Part shown: piece after piece, positions 38,846 to 52,636 of the stretch
Numbering within the stretch: the first letter of the stretch is position 1
How the letters are laid out: each line of letters opens with the position of its first letter
Assembly (NCBI RefSeq): GCF_000004075.3
Contig: NC_026655.2
Span: 26,025,489-26,089,488 of the forward strand
Source of the DNA: Cucumis sativus
Lineage: Eukaryota; Streptophyta; Magnoliopsida; Cucurbitales; Cucurbitaceae
Reading direction: 5' to 3'
Length of the DNA: 64,000 bases
Position numbers and translations under genes: made by a program
Notes under the pieces: model-generated
Databases searched by the model: none
Told to the model about the DNA's origin: nothing
The model's input: only the letters and a program-made list of their open reading frames with translations

Positions 38846-39296
38846 CAAATGTATTACGCACTAAATACCAACTAATCCCGGGACTTTTTTGGAATTTTTC
38901 TTCGTGGGCCTGTGGGTTTTTTCCGTTTTTGAAATTGTTCTATATCATGTAAATATTTTGTCACTTTGTTTTATTTTTGTAAAGACTCTTATTTTTTTTC
39001 TTTTTCAAAATATGAATGACAAAATAAGAAAATTATAAGTAAAATTAGTGCTTATGTGGCCTTAATTGTAAAAGAAAAAAAAGTTATAATTGTAAAAGAA
39101 ATAAATAGCTCTAGGTCTTTTTTAAAAAAAAATTATAAATGAATATGTGTGTACTATAATATTTTTTTTAAAAAAAAACATAACGAAGAGTTATTAGAAT
39201 CGATTTAGATTATATTGAATTTTCAATAAAAAAAAAAAATAGAATCAACACTTTTTGAATTATTTTCAAATACAAATCAATATGTTCAATTTTATA

Positions 39297-40334
39297 TCAA
39301 TCAAACACCGACGGATAAATAGGTGTGGAATCAACATGGAACATGCCATAAAATTGTGACTCCCCTTCTGGCTTTTCATTCTCATTGAATAAACTTCTGA
39401 TAAATCCTTCAATATAAATATTTGGCTTCATTGGTGTCCCCTTCCCAGAGGTAATATGATTCTTAAAATTCAAATTGTACGTAAGTGCAAGCGATGGGCC
39501 TGCACCATAATTCCCGTTGGTCGGCCACCCGGTTTCCCCAATTGCAATGGCGACATCTCCAACACATGCCTTATCGATTGCGGCATGAAAGGCATCCACC
39601 ATTTCATCAAAGATGTTGTTATAACTTAAGTCCCCGTCAGTTCGTATCGGGGGGTTTTGTTCTGTTTGGGAAGTGAATGTTGCATAACCCAAACTTATAT
39701 TATTTGTGTATCCCGTGTAAGCATATGCATCATAGGGATATAAGCTAAGCATCAAAGGCGAGCCTTGTCCCCATAAGAACTTAAGGATTCCTTTCATGTT
39801 CTCAAGAACGTTTGGGTCAAAAGCGCCACTAGATGGAGGGCTTTGAACCCCCAAAGCGGTTAAGCCAACCATCGTGGTGATTTTCACTTGTCCGAGGTAA
39901 CGACTGTTGAGGAGATCTTGAAGGGATCTCATGACAGGCAATATGTTGTCGTCCAGTCCCGGTATGACCTTGTCACCAACAACGATGTAGTTGATGGTGA
40001 ACTCGCCGATGAATGGTACGACGTACTTGACAAACCACTCCTCCACCGCCGTGTGATTGGTCGCCTGGTTTGATATCAACTCGCCCGGTACGCTAAAAGA
40101 GACTTCGATATTTGTGCCACGAAACTGTTCGAGAATATCGAGATTTGGTTCATTGAATCGAATGCGACGAATGTTGTATTTTTCACAGAGTTGCACCACC
40201 TTCCATGGTGGTGGGAGGTTGTTACCCTCAGATCCATAATATGCACCGACAAGAATGTTGTTTCCTCTCACAACAATAGATGACATTGCTACCATGAACA
40301 ATAGGGCAATCGCATGGAAATTATGCTTTGCCAT
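39297..40334 (-). CDS. GH17-like secreted protein, copy C (intact)
   Basis: Single exon, 345 residues from MAKHNFHAIALLFMVAMSS; an alternative ATG four codons upstream gives MEKKMAKHN. Signal peptide about 1-24 (cleavage near VVRG/NN). Domain marks: ILVGAYYGSEGNNLPPPWKV (27-46), RRIRFNEP (56-63), INYIVVGDKVIPG (114-126), LSLYPYDAYAYTG (197-209), IFDEMVDAFHAAID (241-254), AIGETGWP (265-272, nucleophile E267), IYIEGF and SLFNENEKPEG. Lys122 replaces the usual acid/base Glu. There is no C-terminal CBM43 or GPI tail. A TATATATA element lies about 47 bp upstream. The protein is identical to copy E. Confidence 0.9.
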   Translation of the reverse strand: MAKHNFHAIALLFMVAMSSIVVRGNNILVGAYYGSEGNNLPPPWKVVQLCEKYNIRRIRFNEPNLDILEQFRGTNIEVSFSVPGELISNQATNHTAVEEWFVKYVVPFIGEFTINYIVVGDKVIPGLDDNILPVMRSLQDLLNSRYLGQVKITTMVGLTALGVQSPPSSGAFDPNVLENMKGILKFLWGQGSPLMLSLYPYDAYAYTGYTNNISLGYATFTSQTEQNPPIRTDGDLSYNNIFDEMVDAFHAAIDKACVGDVAIAIGETGWPTNGNYGAGPSLALTYNLNFKNHITSGKGTPMKPNIYIEGFIRSLFNENEKPEGESQFYGMFHVDSTPIYPSVFD

Positions 40335-40601
40335 TTTTTTTTCCAAATAAAATGATTGATTGATTTGAACGTCCAGTTTCTATATATAATAGATTACGAA
40401 GGCTTGTTTGTTTGTAACCTTGTAGGCCAAAAAATTTAGATAAATACAGTTTAATTTGTTGCACGTATATGACACAATGTGTTGTGAATTTACGACGAAA
40501 AATAATTCGTTTTTTATTTTTAGAAAATATCATTTTGAACTCAAAGTTTGGATTTATATCAATTTTCAAACTGTATCAATTTAAACTCTAAATTCTAGAG
40601 T

Positions 40602-40632
<31 letters not shown>

Positions 40633-42372
40633 CGATTTTTCTGGTTATTCTTATTCTTCTCTATTATAATTGGAGGGTTTAAATTGATACAATTGTAAAA
40701 GCTAAAGATTTGGATTGATACAAATATGAAAGTTTATGGACTAATTTGATATAAATATTAATTTGAACCTCAAATTAATACAATTATTATTTTACGGTTT
40801 AAATATAGATAAAACTCCAAAAGTTCGGGTTTAAATTGATTTTTTATTTATCATTTAAGAACATCTTTTGGTTCTTAAGTAAGATAGGAACTAAGAAACT
40901 GAGAGGAAATAAACTTTCATTTTCAAAAACAAAAAACAAAATAGTTACGAGATGACATCTCATTTGAAGACCATATTTCGTTTTATTCGATTTTTAAACA
41001 AAATATAATATATTTGGTTGTTTTTTTTTCACAAATGGGTAAAAGCATTTTTTACCTTCTTAAAAACACAACTACATCTTAAGTCAAAATTTAAAAAAAA
41101 AATCAAGTACTTTTTATCTTGTTAATTTTGATAAATAGAATAAACTGAAAAATAGTTACACTCCGTGTCACAAATTAAAACGCATGGAGTTTACTATTTT
41201 TTAAATAAGTTTCAGCTTTGTCCTTCCTTATCATCGTCTTTCTTCTCTTCTCTTCTTTGATCTTTTTTCTTTTCCTCTTATGCAATATTTTTTGTATGTC
41301 TTTTTCTCTTCTTCTGTAACTTTTTTAAAAAAATTATTTCCATTTTCCCTTCGTCCTTTTCATCTTCTTTCTTCTGCAACTTTTCTTTTCCTACCCATCG
41401 TCTTTTTCTCTCTTTCTGTATTTTTTTTTGTTCTTTTCCTTTCCATCGTTTTTCCTTTCTTCGGTAATTTTAATCTTTAATAGTTTTTTCAAACTGTTAT
41501 TTAGTTCAAGATCGTGTGCTAAATATAAAAGATCGTGAAAAAAATCGTTGGTATATTCGATTGCCAAATGTGTAAAATGATTGTGTACCAAAATAGTCAA
41601 ATCTAAACGATCGCGTACCAAAAAAATCTTGAAAAAAATCGTTGAGATTTGTCTACCCTAATTTAACGATCAAATACTTTGTGCCAAATGTATACGATAG
41701 TGTGTCAAATCAAAATGATTGCATACAAAAAATTCTTGAAAAAAAAAATCGTTTAGATTTGGCTACCAAGATTTAAACGAACAAATTTAAACGATTAAAT
41801 TAAACGTGTGTCAATTTAAACGATCGCGTACCAAAAAAATCGTTTAGATTTCTCTACCAAAATATAAATGATCAAATCTAAACGATCGTATAAAGAAGAA
41901 TAGCCAAACGATCGTTTCTCAAATGTATTACGCACTAAATACCAACTAATCCCGGGACTTTTTTGGAATTTTTCTTCGTGGGCCTGTGGGTTTTTTCCGT
42001 TTTTGAAATTGTTCTATATCATGTAAATATTTTGTCACTTTGTTTTATTTTTGTAAAGACTCTTATTTTTTTTCTTTTTCAAAATATGAATGACAAAATA
42101 AGAAAATTATAAGTAAAATTAGTGCTTATGTGGCCTTAATTGTAAAAGAAAAAAAAGTTATAATTGTAAAAGAAATAAATAGCTCTAGGTCTTTTTTAAA
42201 AAAAAAATTATAAATGAATATGTGTGTACTATAATATTTTTTTTAAAAAAAAACATAACGAAGAGTTATTAGAATCGATTTAGATTATATTGAATTTTCA
42301 ATAAAAAAAAAAAATAGAATCAACACTTTTTGAATTATTTCAAAAATACAAATCAATATGTTCAATTTTATA

Positions 42373-43409
42373 TCAATCAAACACCGACGGATAAATAGGT
42401 GTGGAATCAACATGGAACATGCCATAAAATTGTGACTCCCCTTCTGGCTTTTCATTCTCATTGAATAAACTTCTGATAAATCCTTCAATATAAATATTTG
42501 GCTTCATTGGTGTCCCCTTCCCAGAGGTAATATGATTCTTAAAATTCAAATTGTACGTAAGTGCAAGCGATGGGCCTGCACCATAATTCCCGTTGGTCGG
42601 CCACCCGGTTTCCCCAATTGCAATGGCGACATCTCCAACACATGCCTTATCGATTGCGGCATGAAAGGCATCCACCATTTCATCAAAGATGTTGTTATAA
42701 CTTAAGTCCCCGTCAGTTCGTATCGGGGGTTTTGTTCTGTTTGGGAAGTGAATGTTGCATAACCCAAACTTATATTATTTGTGTATCCCGTGTAAGCATA
42801 TGCATCATAGGGATATAAGCTAAGCATCAAAGGCGAGCCTTGTCCCCATAAGAACTTAAGGATTCCTTTCATGTTCTCAAGAACGTTTGGGTCAAAAGCG
42901 CCACTAGATGGAGGGCTTTGAACCCCCAAAGCGGTTAAGCCAACCATCGTGGTGATTTTCACTTGTCCGAGGTAACGACTGTTGAGGAGATCTTGAAGGG
43001 ATCTCATGACAGGCAATATGTTGTCGTCCAGTCCCGGTATGACCTTGTCACCAACAACGATGTAGTTGATGGTGAACTCGCCGATGAATGGTACGACGTA
43101 CTTGACAAACCACTCCTCCACCGCCGTGTGATTGGTCGCCTGGTTTGATATCAACTCGCCCGGTACGCTAAAAGAGACTTCGATATTTGTGCCACGAAAC
43201 TGTTCGAGAATATCGAGATTTGGTTCATTGAATCGAATGCGACGAATGTTGTATTTTTCACAGAGTTGCACCACCTTCCATGGTGGTGGGAGGTTGTTAC
43301 CCTCAGATCCATAATATGCACCGACAAGAATGTTGTTTCCTCTCACAACAATAGATGACATTGCTACCATGAACAATAGGGCAATCGCATGGAAATTATG
43401 CTTTGCCAT
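42373..43409 (-). pseudogene. GH17 copy D (one single-base indel)
   Basis: Matches copy C throughout, except that the G-run at 42725-42729 has five rather than six G. The frame shifts near residue 228 and a stop follows (…EQNPRYELTGT). The remaining C-terminal part, from MVDAFHAAID to the normal stop, is open in the other frame. The predicted protein lacks the nucleophile Glu. It may be a homopolymer miscall rather than a true null copy. Confidence 0.75.
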
Positions 43410-43676
43410 TTTTTTTTCCAAATAAAATGATTGATTGATTTGAACGTCCAGTTTCTATATATAATAGATTACGAAGGCTTGTTTGTTTGTAACCTTGTAG
43501 GCCAAAAAATTTAGATAAATACAGTTTAATTTGTTGCACGTATATGACACAATGTGTTGTGAATTTACGACGAAAAATAATTCGTTTTTTATTTTTAGAA
43601 AATATCATTTTGAACTCAAAGTTTGGATTTATATCAATTTTCAAACTGTATCAATTTAAACTCTAAATTCTAGAGT

Positions 43677-43707
<31 letters not shown>

Positions 43708-45447
43708 CGATTTTTCTGGTTATTCTTATTCTTCTCTATTATAATTGGAGGGTTTAAATTGATACAATTGTAAAAGCTAAAGATTTGGATTGATACAAAT
43801 ATGAAAGTTTATGGACTAATTTGATATAAATATTAATTTGAACCTCAAATTAATACAATTATTATTTTACGGTTTAAATATAGATAAAACTCCAAAAGTT
43901 CGGGTTTAAATTGATTTTTTATTTATCATTTAAGAACATCTTTTGGTTCTTAAGTAAGATAGGAACTAAGAAACTGAGAGGAAATAAACTTTCATTTTCA
44001 AAAACAAAAAACAAAATAGTTACGAGATGACATCTCATTTGAAGACCATATTTCGTTTTATTCGATTTTTAAACAAAATATAATATATTTGGTTGTTTTT
44101 TTTTCACAAATGGGTAAAAGCATTTTTTACCTTCTTAAAAACACAACTACATCTTAAGTCAAAATTTAAAAAAAAAATCAAGTACTTTTTATCTTGTTAA
44201 TTTTGATAAATAGAATAAACTGAAAAATAGTTACACTCCGTGTCACAAATTAAAACGCATGGAGTTTACTATTTTTTAAATAAGTTTCAGCTTTGTCCTT
44301 CCTTATCATCGTCTTTCTTCTCTTCTCTTCTTTGATCTTTTTTCTTTTCCTCTTATGCAATATTTTTTGTATGTCTTTTTCTCTTCTTCTGTAACTTTTT
44401 TAAAAAAATTATTTCCATTTTCCCTTCGTCCTTTTCATCTTCTTTCTTCTGCAACTTTTCTTTTCCTACCCATCGTCTTTTTCTCTCTTTCTGTATTTTT
44501 TTTTGTTCTTTTCCTTTCCATCGTTTTTCCTTTCTTCGGTAATTTTAATCTTTAATAGTTTTTTCAAACTGTTATTTAGTTCAAGATCGTGTGCTAAATA
44601 TAAAAGATCGTGAAAAAAATCGTTGGTATATTCGATTGCCAAATGTGTAAAATGATTGTGTACCAAAATAGTCAAATCTAAACGATCGCGTACCAAAAAA
44701 ATCTTGAAAAAAATCGTTGAGATTTGTCTACCCTAATTTAACGATCAAATACTTTGTGCCAAATGTATACGATAGTGTGTCAAATCAAAATGATTGCATA
44801 CAAAAAATTCTTGAAAAAAAAAATCGTTTAGATTTGGCTACCAAGATTTAAACGAACAAATTTAAACGATTAAATTAAACGTGTGTCAATTTAAACGATC
44901 GCGTACCAAAAAAATCGTTTAGATTTCTCTACCAAAATATAAATGATCAAATCTAAACGATCGTATAAAGAAGAATAGCCAAACGATCGTTTCTCAAATG
45001 TATTACGCACTAAATACCAACTAATCCCGGGACTTTTTTGGAATTTTTCTTCGTGGGCCTGTGGGTTTTTTCCGTTTTTGAAATTGTTCTATATCATGTA
45101 AATATTTTGTCACTTTGTTTTATTTTTGTAAAGACTCTTATTTTTTTTCTTTTTCAAAATATGAATGACAAAATAAGAAAATTATAAGTAAAATTAGTGC
45201 TTATGTGGCCTTAATTGTAAAAGAAAAAAAAGTTATAATTGTAAAAGAAATAAATAGCTCTAGGTCTTTTTTTAAAAAAAAAATTATAAATGAATATGTG
45301 TGTACTATAATATTTTTTTTAAAAAAAAACATAACGAAGAGTTATTAGAATCGATTTAGATTATATTGAATTTTCAATAAAAAAAAAAAAATAGAATCAA
45401 CACTTTTTGAATTATTTCAAATACAAATCAATATGTTCAATTTTATA

Positions 45448-46485
45448 TCAATCAAACACCGACGGATAAATAGGTGTGGAATCAACATGGAACATGCCAT
45501 AAAATTGTGACTCCCCTTCTGGCTTTTCATTCTCATTGAATAAACTTCTGATAAATCCTTCAATATAAATATTTGGCTTCATTGGTGTCCCCTTCCCAGA
45601 GGTAATATGATTCTTAAAATTCAAATTGTACGTAAGTGCAAGCGATGGGCCTGCACCATAATTCCCGTTGGTCGGCCACCCGGTTTCCCCAATTGCAATG
45701 GCGACATCTCCAACACATGCCTTATCGATTGCGGCATGAAAGGCATCCACCATTTCATCAAAGATGTTGTTATAACTTAAGTCCCCGTCAGTTCGTATCG
45801 GGGGGTTTTGTTCTGTTTGGGAAGTGAATGTTGCATAACCCAAACTTATATTATTTGTGTATCCCGTGTAAGCATATGCATCATAGGGATATAAGCTAAG
45901 CATCAAAGGCGAGCCTTGTCCCCATAAGAACTTAAGGATTCCTTTCATGTTCTCAAGAACGTTTGGGTCAAAAGCGCCACTAGATGGAGGGCTTTGAACC
46001 CCCAAAGCGGTTAAGCCAACCATCGTGGTGATTTTCACTTGTCCGAGGTAACGACTGTTGAGGAGATCTTGAAGGGATCTCATGACAGGCAATATGTTGT
46101 CGTCCAGTCCCGGTATGACCTTGTCACCAACAACGATGTAGTTGATGGTGAACTCGCCGATGAATGGTACGACGTACTTGACAAACCACTCCTCCACCGC
46201 CGTGTGATTGGTCGCCTGGTTTGATATCAACTCGCCCGGTACGCTAAAAGAGACTTCGATATTTGTGCCACGAAACTGTTCGAGAATATCGAGATTTGGT
46301 TCATTGAATCGAATGCGACGAATGTTGTATTTTTCACAGAGTTGCACCACCTTCCATGGTGGTGGGAGGTTGTTACCCTCAGATCCATAATATGCACCGA
46401 CAAGAATGTTGTTTCCTCTCACAACAATAGATGACATTGCTACCATGAACAATAGGGCAATCGCATGGAAATTATGCTTTGCCAT
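45448..46485 (-). CDS. GH17-like secreted protein, copy E (intact)
   Basis: Single exon, 345 residues from MAKHNFHAIALL. The predicted protein is the same as copy C, including Lys122 in place of the acid/base Glu and E267 in GETGWP. The promoter and spacer match the other units; the C/T tract upstream (about 46755-46782) has an extra TTTTC step compared with C and D. With C, it is one of only two full frames within the recent array. Confidence 0.9.
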   Translation of the reverse strand: MAKHNFHAIALLFMVAMSSIVVRGNNILVGAYYGSEGNNLPPPWKVVQLCEKYNIRRIRFNEPNLDILEQFRGTNIEVSFSVPGELISNQATNHTAVEEWFVKYVVPFIGEFTINYIVVGDKVIPGLDDNILPVMRSLQDLLNSRYLGQVKITTMVGLTALGVQSPPSSGAFDPNVLENMKGILKFLWGQGSPLMLSLYPYDAYAYTGYTNNISLGYATFTSQTEQNPPIRTDGDLSYNNIFDEMVDAFHAAIDKACVGDVAIAIGETGWPTNGNYGAGPSLALTYNLNFKNHITSGKGTPMKPNIYIEGFIRSLFNENEKPEGESQFYGMFHVDSTPIYPSVFD

Positions 46486-46751
46486 TTTTTTTTCCAAATA
46501 AAATGATTGATTGATTTGAACGTCCAGTTTCTATATATAATAGATTACGAAGGCTTGTTTGTTTGTAACCTTGTAGGCCAAAAAATTTAGATAAATACAG
46601 TTTAATTTGTTGCACGTATATGACACAATGTGTTGTGAATTTACGACGAAAAATAATTCGTTTTTTATTTTTAGAAAATATCATTTTGAACTCAAAGTTT
46701 GGATTTATATCAATTTTCAAACTGTATCAATTTAAACTCTAAATTCTAGAG

Positions 46752-46782
<31 letters not shown>

Positions 46783-48521
46783 CGATTTTTCTGGTTATTC
46801 TTATTCTTCTCTATTATAATTGGAGGGTTTAAATTGATACAATTGTAAAAGCTAAAGATTTGGATTGATACAAATATGAAAGTTTATGGACTAATTTGAT
46901 ATAAATATTAATTTGAACCTCAAATTAATACAATTATTATTTTACGGTTTAAATATAGATAAAACTCCAAAAGTTCGGGTTTAAATTGATTTTTTATTTA
47001 TCATTTAAGAACATCTTTTGGTTCTTAAGTAAGATAGGAACTAAGAAACTGAGAGGAAATAAACTTTCATTTTCAAAAACAAAAAACAAAATAGTTACGA
47101 GATGACATCTCATTTGAAGACCATATTTCGTTTTATTCGATTTTTAAACAAAATATAATATATTTGGTTGTTTTTTTTTCACAAATGGGTAAAAGCATTT
47201 TTTACCTTCTTAAAAACACAACTACATCTTAAGTCAAAATTTAAAAAAAAAATCAAGTACTTTTTATCTTGTTAATTTTGATAAATAGAATAAACTGAAA
47301 AATAGTTACACTCCGTGTCACAAATTAAAACGCATGGAGTTTACTATTTTTTAAATAAGTTTCAGCTTTGTCCTTCCTTATCATCGTCTTTCTTCTCTTC
47401 TCTTCTTTGATCTTTTTTCTTTTCCTCTTATGCAATATTTTTTGTATGTCTTTTTCTCTTCTTCTGTAACTTTTTTAAAAAAATTATTTCCATTTTCCCT
47501 TCGTCCTTTTCATCTTCTTTCTTCTGCAACTTTTCTTTTCCTACCCATCGTCTTTTTCTCTCTTTCTGTATTTTTTTTTGTTCTTTTCCTTTCCATCGTT
47601 TTTCCTTTCTTCGGTAATTTTAATCTTTAATAGTTTTTTCAAACTGTTATTTAGTTCAAGATCGTGTGCTAAATATAAAAGATCGTGAAAAAAATCGTTG
47701 GTATATTCGATTGCCAAATGTGTAAAATGATTGTGTACCAAAATAGTCAAATCTAAACGATCGCGTACCAAAAAAATCTTGAAAAAAATCGTTGAGATTT
47801 GTCTACCCTAATTTAACGATCAAATACTTTGTGCCAAATGTATACGATAGTGTGTCAAATCAAAATGATTGCATACAAAAAATTCTTGAAAAAAAAAATC
47901 GTTTAGATTTGGCTACCAAGATTTAAACGAACAAATTTAAACGATTAAATTAAACGTGTGTCAATTTAAACGATCACGTACCAAAAAAATCGTTTAGATT
48001 TCTCTACCAAAATATAAATGATCAAATCTAAACGATCGTATAAAGAAGAATAGCCAAACGATCGTTTCTCAAATGTATTACGCACTAAATACCAACTAAT
48101 CCCGGGACTTTTTTGGAATTTTTCTTCGTGGGCCTGTGGGTTTTTTCCGTTTTTGAAATTGTTCTATATCATGTAAATATTTTGTCACTTTGTTTTATTT
48201 TTGTAAAGACTCTTATTTTTTTTCTTTTTCAAAATATGAATGACAAAATAAGAAAATTATAAGTAAAATTAGTGCTTATGTGGCCTTAATTGTAAAAGAA
48301 AAAAAAGTTATAATTGTAAAAGAAATAAATAGCTCTAGGTCTTTTTTTAAAAAAAAAATTATAAATGAATATGTGTGTACTATAATATTTTTTTTAAAAA
48401 AAAACATAACGAAGAGTTATTAGAATCGATTTAGATTATATTGAATTTTCAATAAAAAAAAAAAATAGAATCAACACTTTTTGAATTATTTCAAATACAA
48501 ATCAATATGTTCAATTTTATA

Positions 48522-49560
48522 TCAATCAAACACCGACGGATAAATAGGTGTGGAATCAACATGGAACATGCCATAAAATTGTGACTCCCCTTCTGGCTTT
48601 TCATTCTCATTGAATAAACTTCTGATAAATCCTTCAATATAAATATTTGGCTTCATTGGTGTCCCCTTCCCAGAGGTAATATGATTCTTAAAATTCAAAT
48701 TGTACGTAAGTGCAAGCGATGGGCCTGCACCATAATTCCCGTTGGTCGGCCACCCGGTTTCCCCAATTGCAATGGCGACATCTCCAACACATGCCTTATC
48801 GATTGCGGCATGAAAGGCATCCACCATTTCATCAAAGATGTTGTTATAACTTAAGTCCCCGTCAGTTCGTATCGGGGGGTTTTGTTCTGTTTGGGAAGTG
48901 AATGTTGCATAACCCAAACTTATATTATTTGTGTATCCCGTGTAAGCATATGCATCATAGGGATATAAGCTAAGCATCAAAGGCGAGCCTTGTCCCCATA
49001 AGAACTTAAGGATTCCTTTCATGTTCTCAAGAACGTTTGGGTCAAAAGCGCCACTAGATGGAGGGCTTTGAACCCCCAAAGCGGTTAAGCCAACCATCGT
49101 GGTGATTTTCACTTGTCCGAGGTAACGACTGTTGAGGAGATCTTGAAGGGATCTCATGACAGGCAATATGTTGTCGTCCAGTCCCGGTATGACCTTGTCA
49201 CCAACAACGATGTAGTTGATGGTGAACTCGCCGATGAATGGTACGACGTACTTGACAAACCACTCCTCCACCGCCGTGTGATTGGTCGCCTGGTTTGATA
49301 TCAACTCGCCCGGTACGCTAAAAGAGACTTCGATATTTGTGCCACGAAACTGTTCGAGAATATCGAGATTTGGTTCATTGAATCGAATGCGACGGAATGT
49401 TGTATTTTTCACAGAGTTGCACCACCTTCCATGGTGGTGGGAGGTTGTTACCCTCAGATCCATAATATGCACCGACAAGAATGTTGTTTCCTCTCACAAC
49501 AATAGATGACATTGCTACCATGAACAATAGGGCAATCGCATGGAAATTATGCTTTGCCAT
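48522..49560 (-). pseudogene. GH17 copy F (one single-base insertion near the N terminus)
   Basis: Like copy C, but one extra G at 49394-49395 shifts the frame after about residue 55 (…LCEKYNIPSHSIQ, then a stop). The rest, from RRIRFNEP to the normal C terminus, is open and intact, with six G in the G-run. Translation would yield only the signal peptide and a short N-terminal piece. A consensus error is possible. Confidence 0.75.
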
Positions 49561-51597
49561 TTTTTTTTCCAAATAAAATGATTGATTGATTTGAACGTCC
49601 AGTTTCTATATATAATAGATTACGAAGGCTTGTTTGTTTGTAACCTTGTAGGCCAAAAAATTTAGATAAATACAGTTTAATTTGTTGCACGTATATGACA
49701 CAATGTGTTGTGAATTTACGACGAAAAATAATTCGTTTTTTATTTTTAGAAAATATCATTTTGAACTCAAAGTTTGGATTTATATCAATTTTCAAACTGT
49801 ATCAATTTAAACTCTAAATTCTAGAGTTTTTCTTTTCTTTTCTTTTTTTTTTTTTTTCGATTTTTCTGGTTATTCTTATTCTTCTCTATTATAATTGGAG
49901 GGTTTAAATTGATACAATTGTAAAAGCTAAAGATTTGGATTGATACAAATATGAAAGTTTATGGACTAATTTGATATAAATATTAATTTGAACCTCAAAT
50001 TAATACAATTATTATTTTACGGTTTAAATATAGATAAAACTCCAAAAGTTCGGGTTTAAATTGATTTTTTATTTATCATTTAAGAACATCTTTTGGTTCT
50101 TAAGTAAGATAGGAACTAAGAAACTGAGAGGAAATAAACTTTCATTTTCAAAAACAAAAAACAAAATAGTTACGAGATGACATCTCATTTGAAGACCATA
50201 TTTCGTTTTATTCGATTTTTAAACAAAATATAATATATTTGGTTGTTTTTTTTTCACAAATGGGTAAAAGCATTTTTTACCTTCTTAAAAACACAACTAC
50301 ATCTTAAGTCAAAATTTAAAAAAAAAATCAAGTACTTTTTATCTTGTTAATTTTGATAAATAGAATAAACTGAAAAATAGTTACACTCCGTGTCACAAAT
50401 TAAAACGCATGGAGTTTACTATTTTTTAAATAAGTTTCAGCTTTGTCCTTCCTTATCATCGTCTTTCTTCTCTTCTCTTCTTTGATCTTTTTTCTTTTCC
50501 TCTTATGCAATATTTTTTGTATGTCTTTTTCTCTTCTTCTGTAACTTTTTTAAAAAAATTATTTCCATTTTCCCTTCGTCCTTTTCATCTTCTTTCTTCT
50601 GCAACTTTTCTTTTCCTACCCATCGTCTTTTTCTCTCTTTCTGTATTTTTTTTTGTTCTTTTCCTTTCCATCGTTTTTCCTTTCTTCGGTAATTTTAATC
50701 TTTAATAGTTTTTTCAAACTGTTATTTAGTTCAAGATCGTGTGCTAAATATAAAAGATCGTGAAAAAAATCGTTGGTATATTCGATTGCCAAATGTGTAA
50801 AATGATTGTGTACCAAAATAGTCAAATCTAAACGATCGCGTACCAAAAAAATCTTGAAAAAAATCGTTGAGATTTGTCTACCCTAATTTAACGATCAAAT
50901 ACTTTGTGCCAAATGTATACGATAGTGTGTCAAATCAAAATGATTGCATACAAAAAATTCTTGAAAAAAAAAATCGTTTAGATTTGGCTACCAAGATTTA
51001 AACGAACAAATTTAAACGATTAAATTAAACGTGTGTCAATTTAAACGATCACGTACCAAAAAAATCGTTTAGATTTCTCTACCAAAATATAAATGATCAA
51101 ATCGAAACGATCGTATAAAGAAGAATAGCCAAACGATCGTTTCTCAAATGTATTACGCACTAAATACCAACTAATCCCGGGACTTTTTTGGAATTTTTCT
51201 TCGTGGGCCTGTGGGTTTTTTCCGTTTTTGAAATTGTTCTATATCATGTAAATATTTTGTCACTTTGTTTTATTTTTGTAAAGACTCTTATTTTTTTTCT
51301 TTTTCAAAATATGAATGACAAAATAAGAAAATTATAAGTAAAATTAGTGCTTATGTGGCCTTAATTGTAAAAGAAAAAAAAGTTATAATTGTAAAAGAAA
51401 TAAATAGCTCTAGGTCTTTTTTTTTAAAAAAAAATTATAAATGAATATGTGTGTACTATAATATTTTTTTTAAAAAAAAACATAACGAAGAGTTATTAGA
51501 ATCGATTTAGATTATATTGAATTTTCAATAAAAAAAAAAAATAGAATCAACACTTTTTGAATTATTTCAAATACAAATCAATATGTTCAATTTTATA

Positions 51598-52636
51598 TCA
51601 ATCAAACACCGACGGATAAATAGGTGTGGAATCAACATGGAACATGCCATAAAATTGTGACTCCCCTTCTGGCTTTTCATTCTCATTGAATAAACTTCTG
51701 ATAAATCCTTCAATATAAATATTTGGCTTCATTGGTGTCCCCTTCCCAGAGGTAATATGATTCTTAAAATTCAAATTGTACGTAAGTGCAAGCGATGGGC
51801 CTGCACCATAATTCCCGTTGGTCGGCCACCCGGTTTCCCCAATTGCAATGGCGACATCTCCAACACATGCCTTATCGATTGCGGCATGAAAGGCATCCAC
51901 CATTTCATCAAAGATGTTGTTATAACTTAAGTCCCCGTCAGTTCGTATCGGGGGTTTTGTTCTGTTTGGGAAGTGAATGTTGCATAACCCAAACTTATAT
52001 TATTTGTGTATCCCGTGTAAGCATATGCATCATAGGGATATAAAGCTAAGCATCAAAGGCGAGCCTTGTCCCCATAAGAACTTAAGGATTCCTTTCATGT
52101 TCTCAAGAACGTTTGGGTCAAAAGCGCCACTAGATGGAGGGCTTTGAACCCCCAAAGCGGTTAAGCCAACCATCGTGGTGATTTTCACTTGTCCGAGGTA
52201 ACGACTGTTGAGGAGATCTTGAAGGGATCTCATGACAGGCAATATGTTGTCGTCCAGTCCCGGTATGACCTTGTCACCAACAACGATGTAGTTGATGGTG
52301 AACTCGCCGATGAATGGTACGACGTACTTGACAAACCACTCCTCCACCGCCGTGTGATTGGTCGCCTGGTTTGATATCAACTCGCCCGGTACGCTAAAAG
52401 AGACTTCGATATTTGTGCCACGAAACTGTTCGAGAATATCGAGATTTGGTTCATTGAATCGAATGCGACGAATGTTGTATTTTTCACAGAGTTGCACCAC
52501 CTTCCATGGTGGTGGGAGGTTGTTACCCTCAGATCCATAATATGCACCGACAAGAATGTTGTTTCCTCTCACAACAAATAGATGACATTGCTACCATGAA
52601 CAATAGGGCAATCGCATGGAAATTATGCTTTGCCAT
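51598..52636 (-). pseudogene. GH17 copy G (three single-base indels)
   Basis: Aligns end to end with copy C. It has an extra A at 52576-52578 (about residue 21, in the signal peptide), an extra A at 52042-52044 (about residue 198) and the five-G run at 51950-51954. Open pieces in different frames cover almost the whole domain. All changes are homopolymer lengths. Confidence 0.75.
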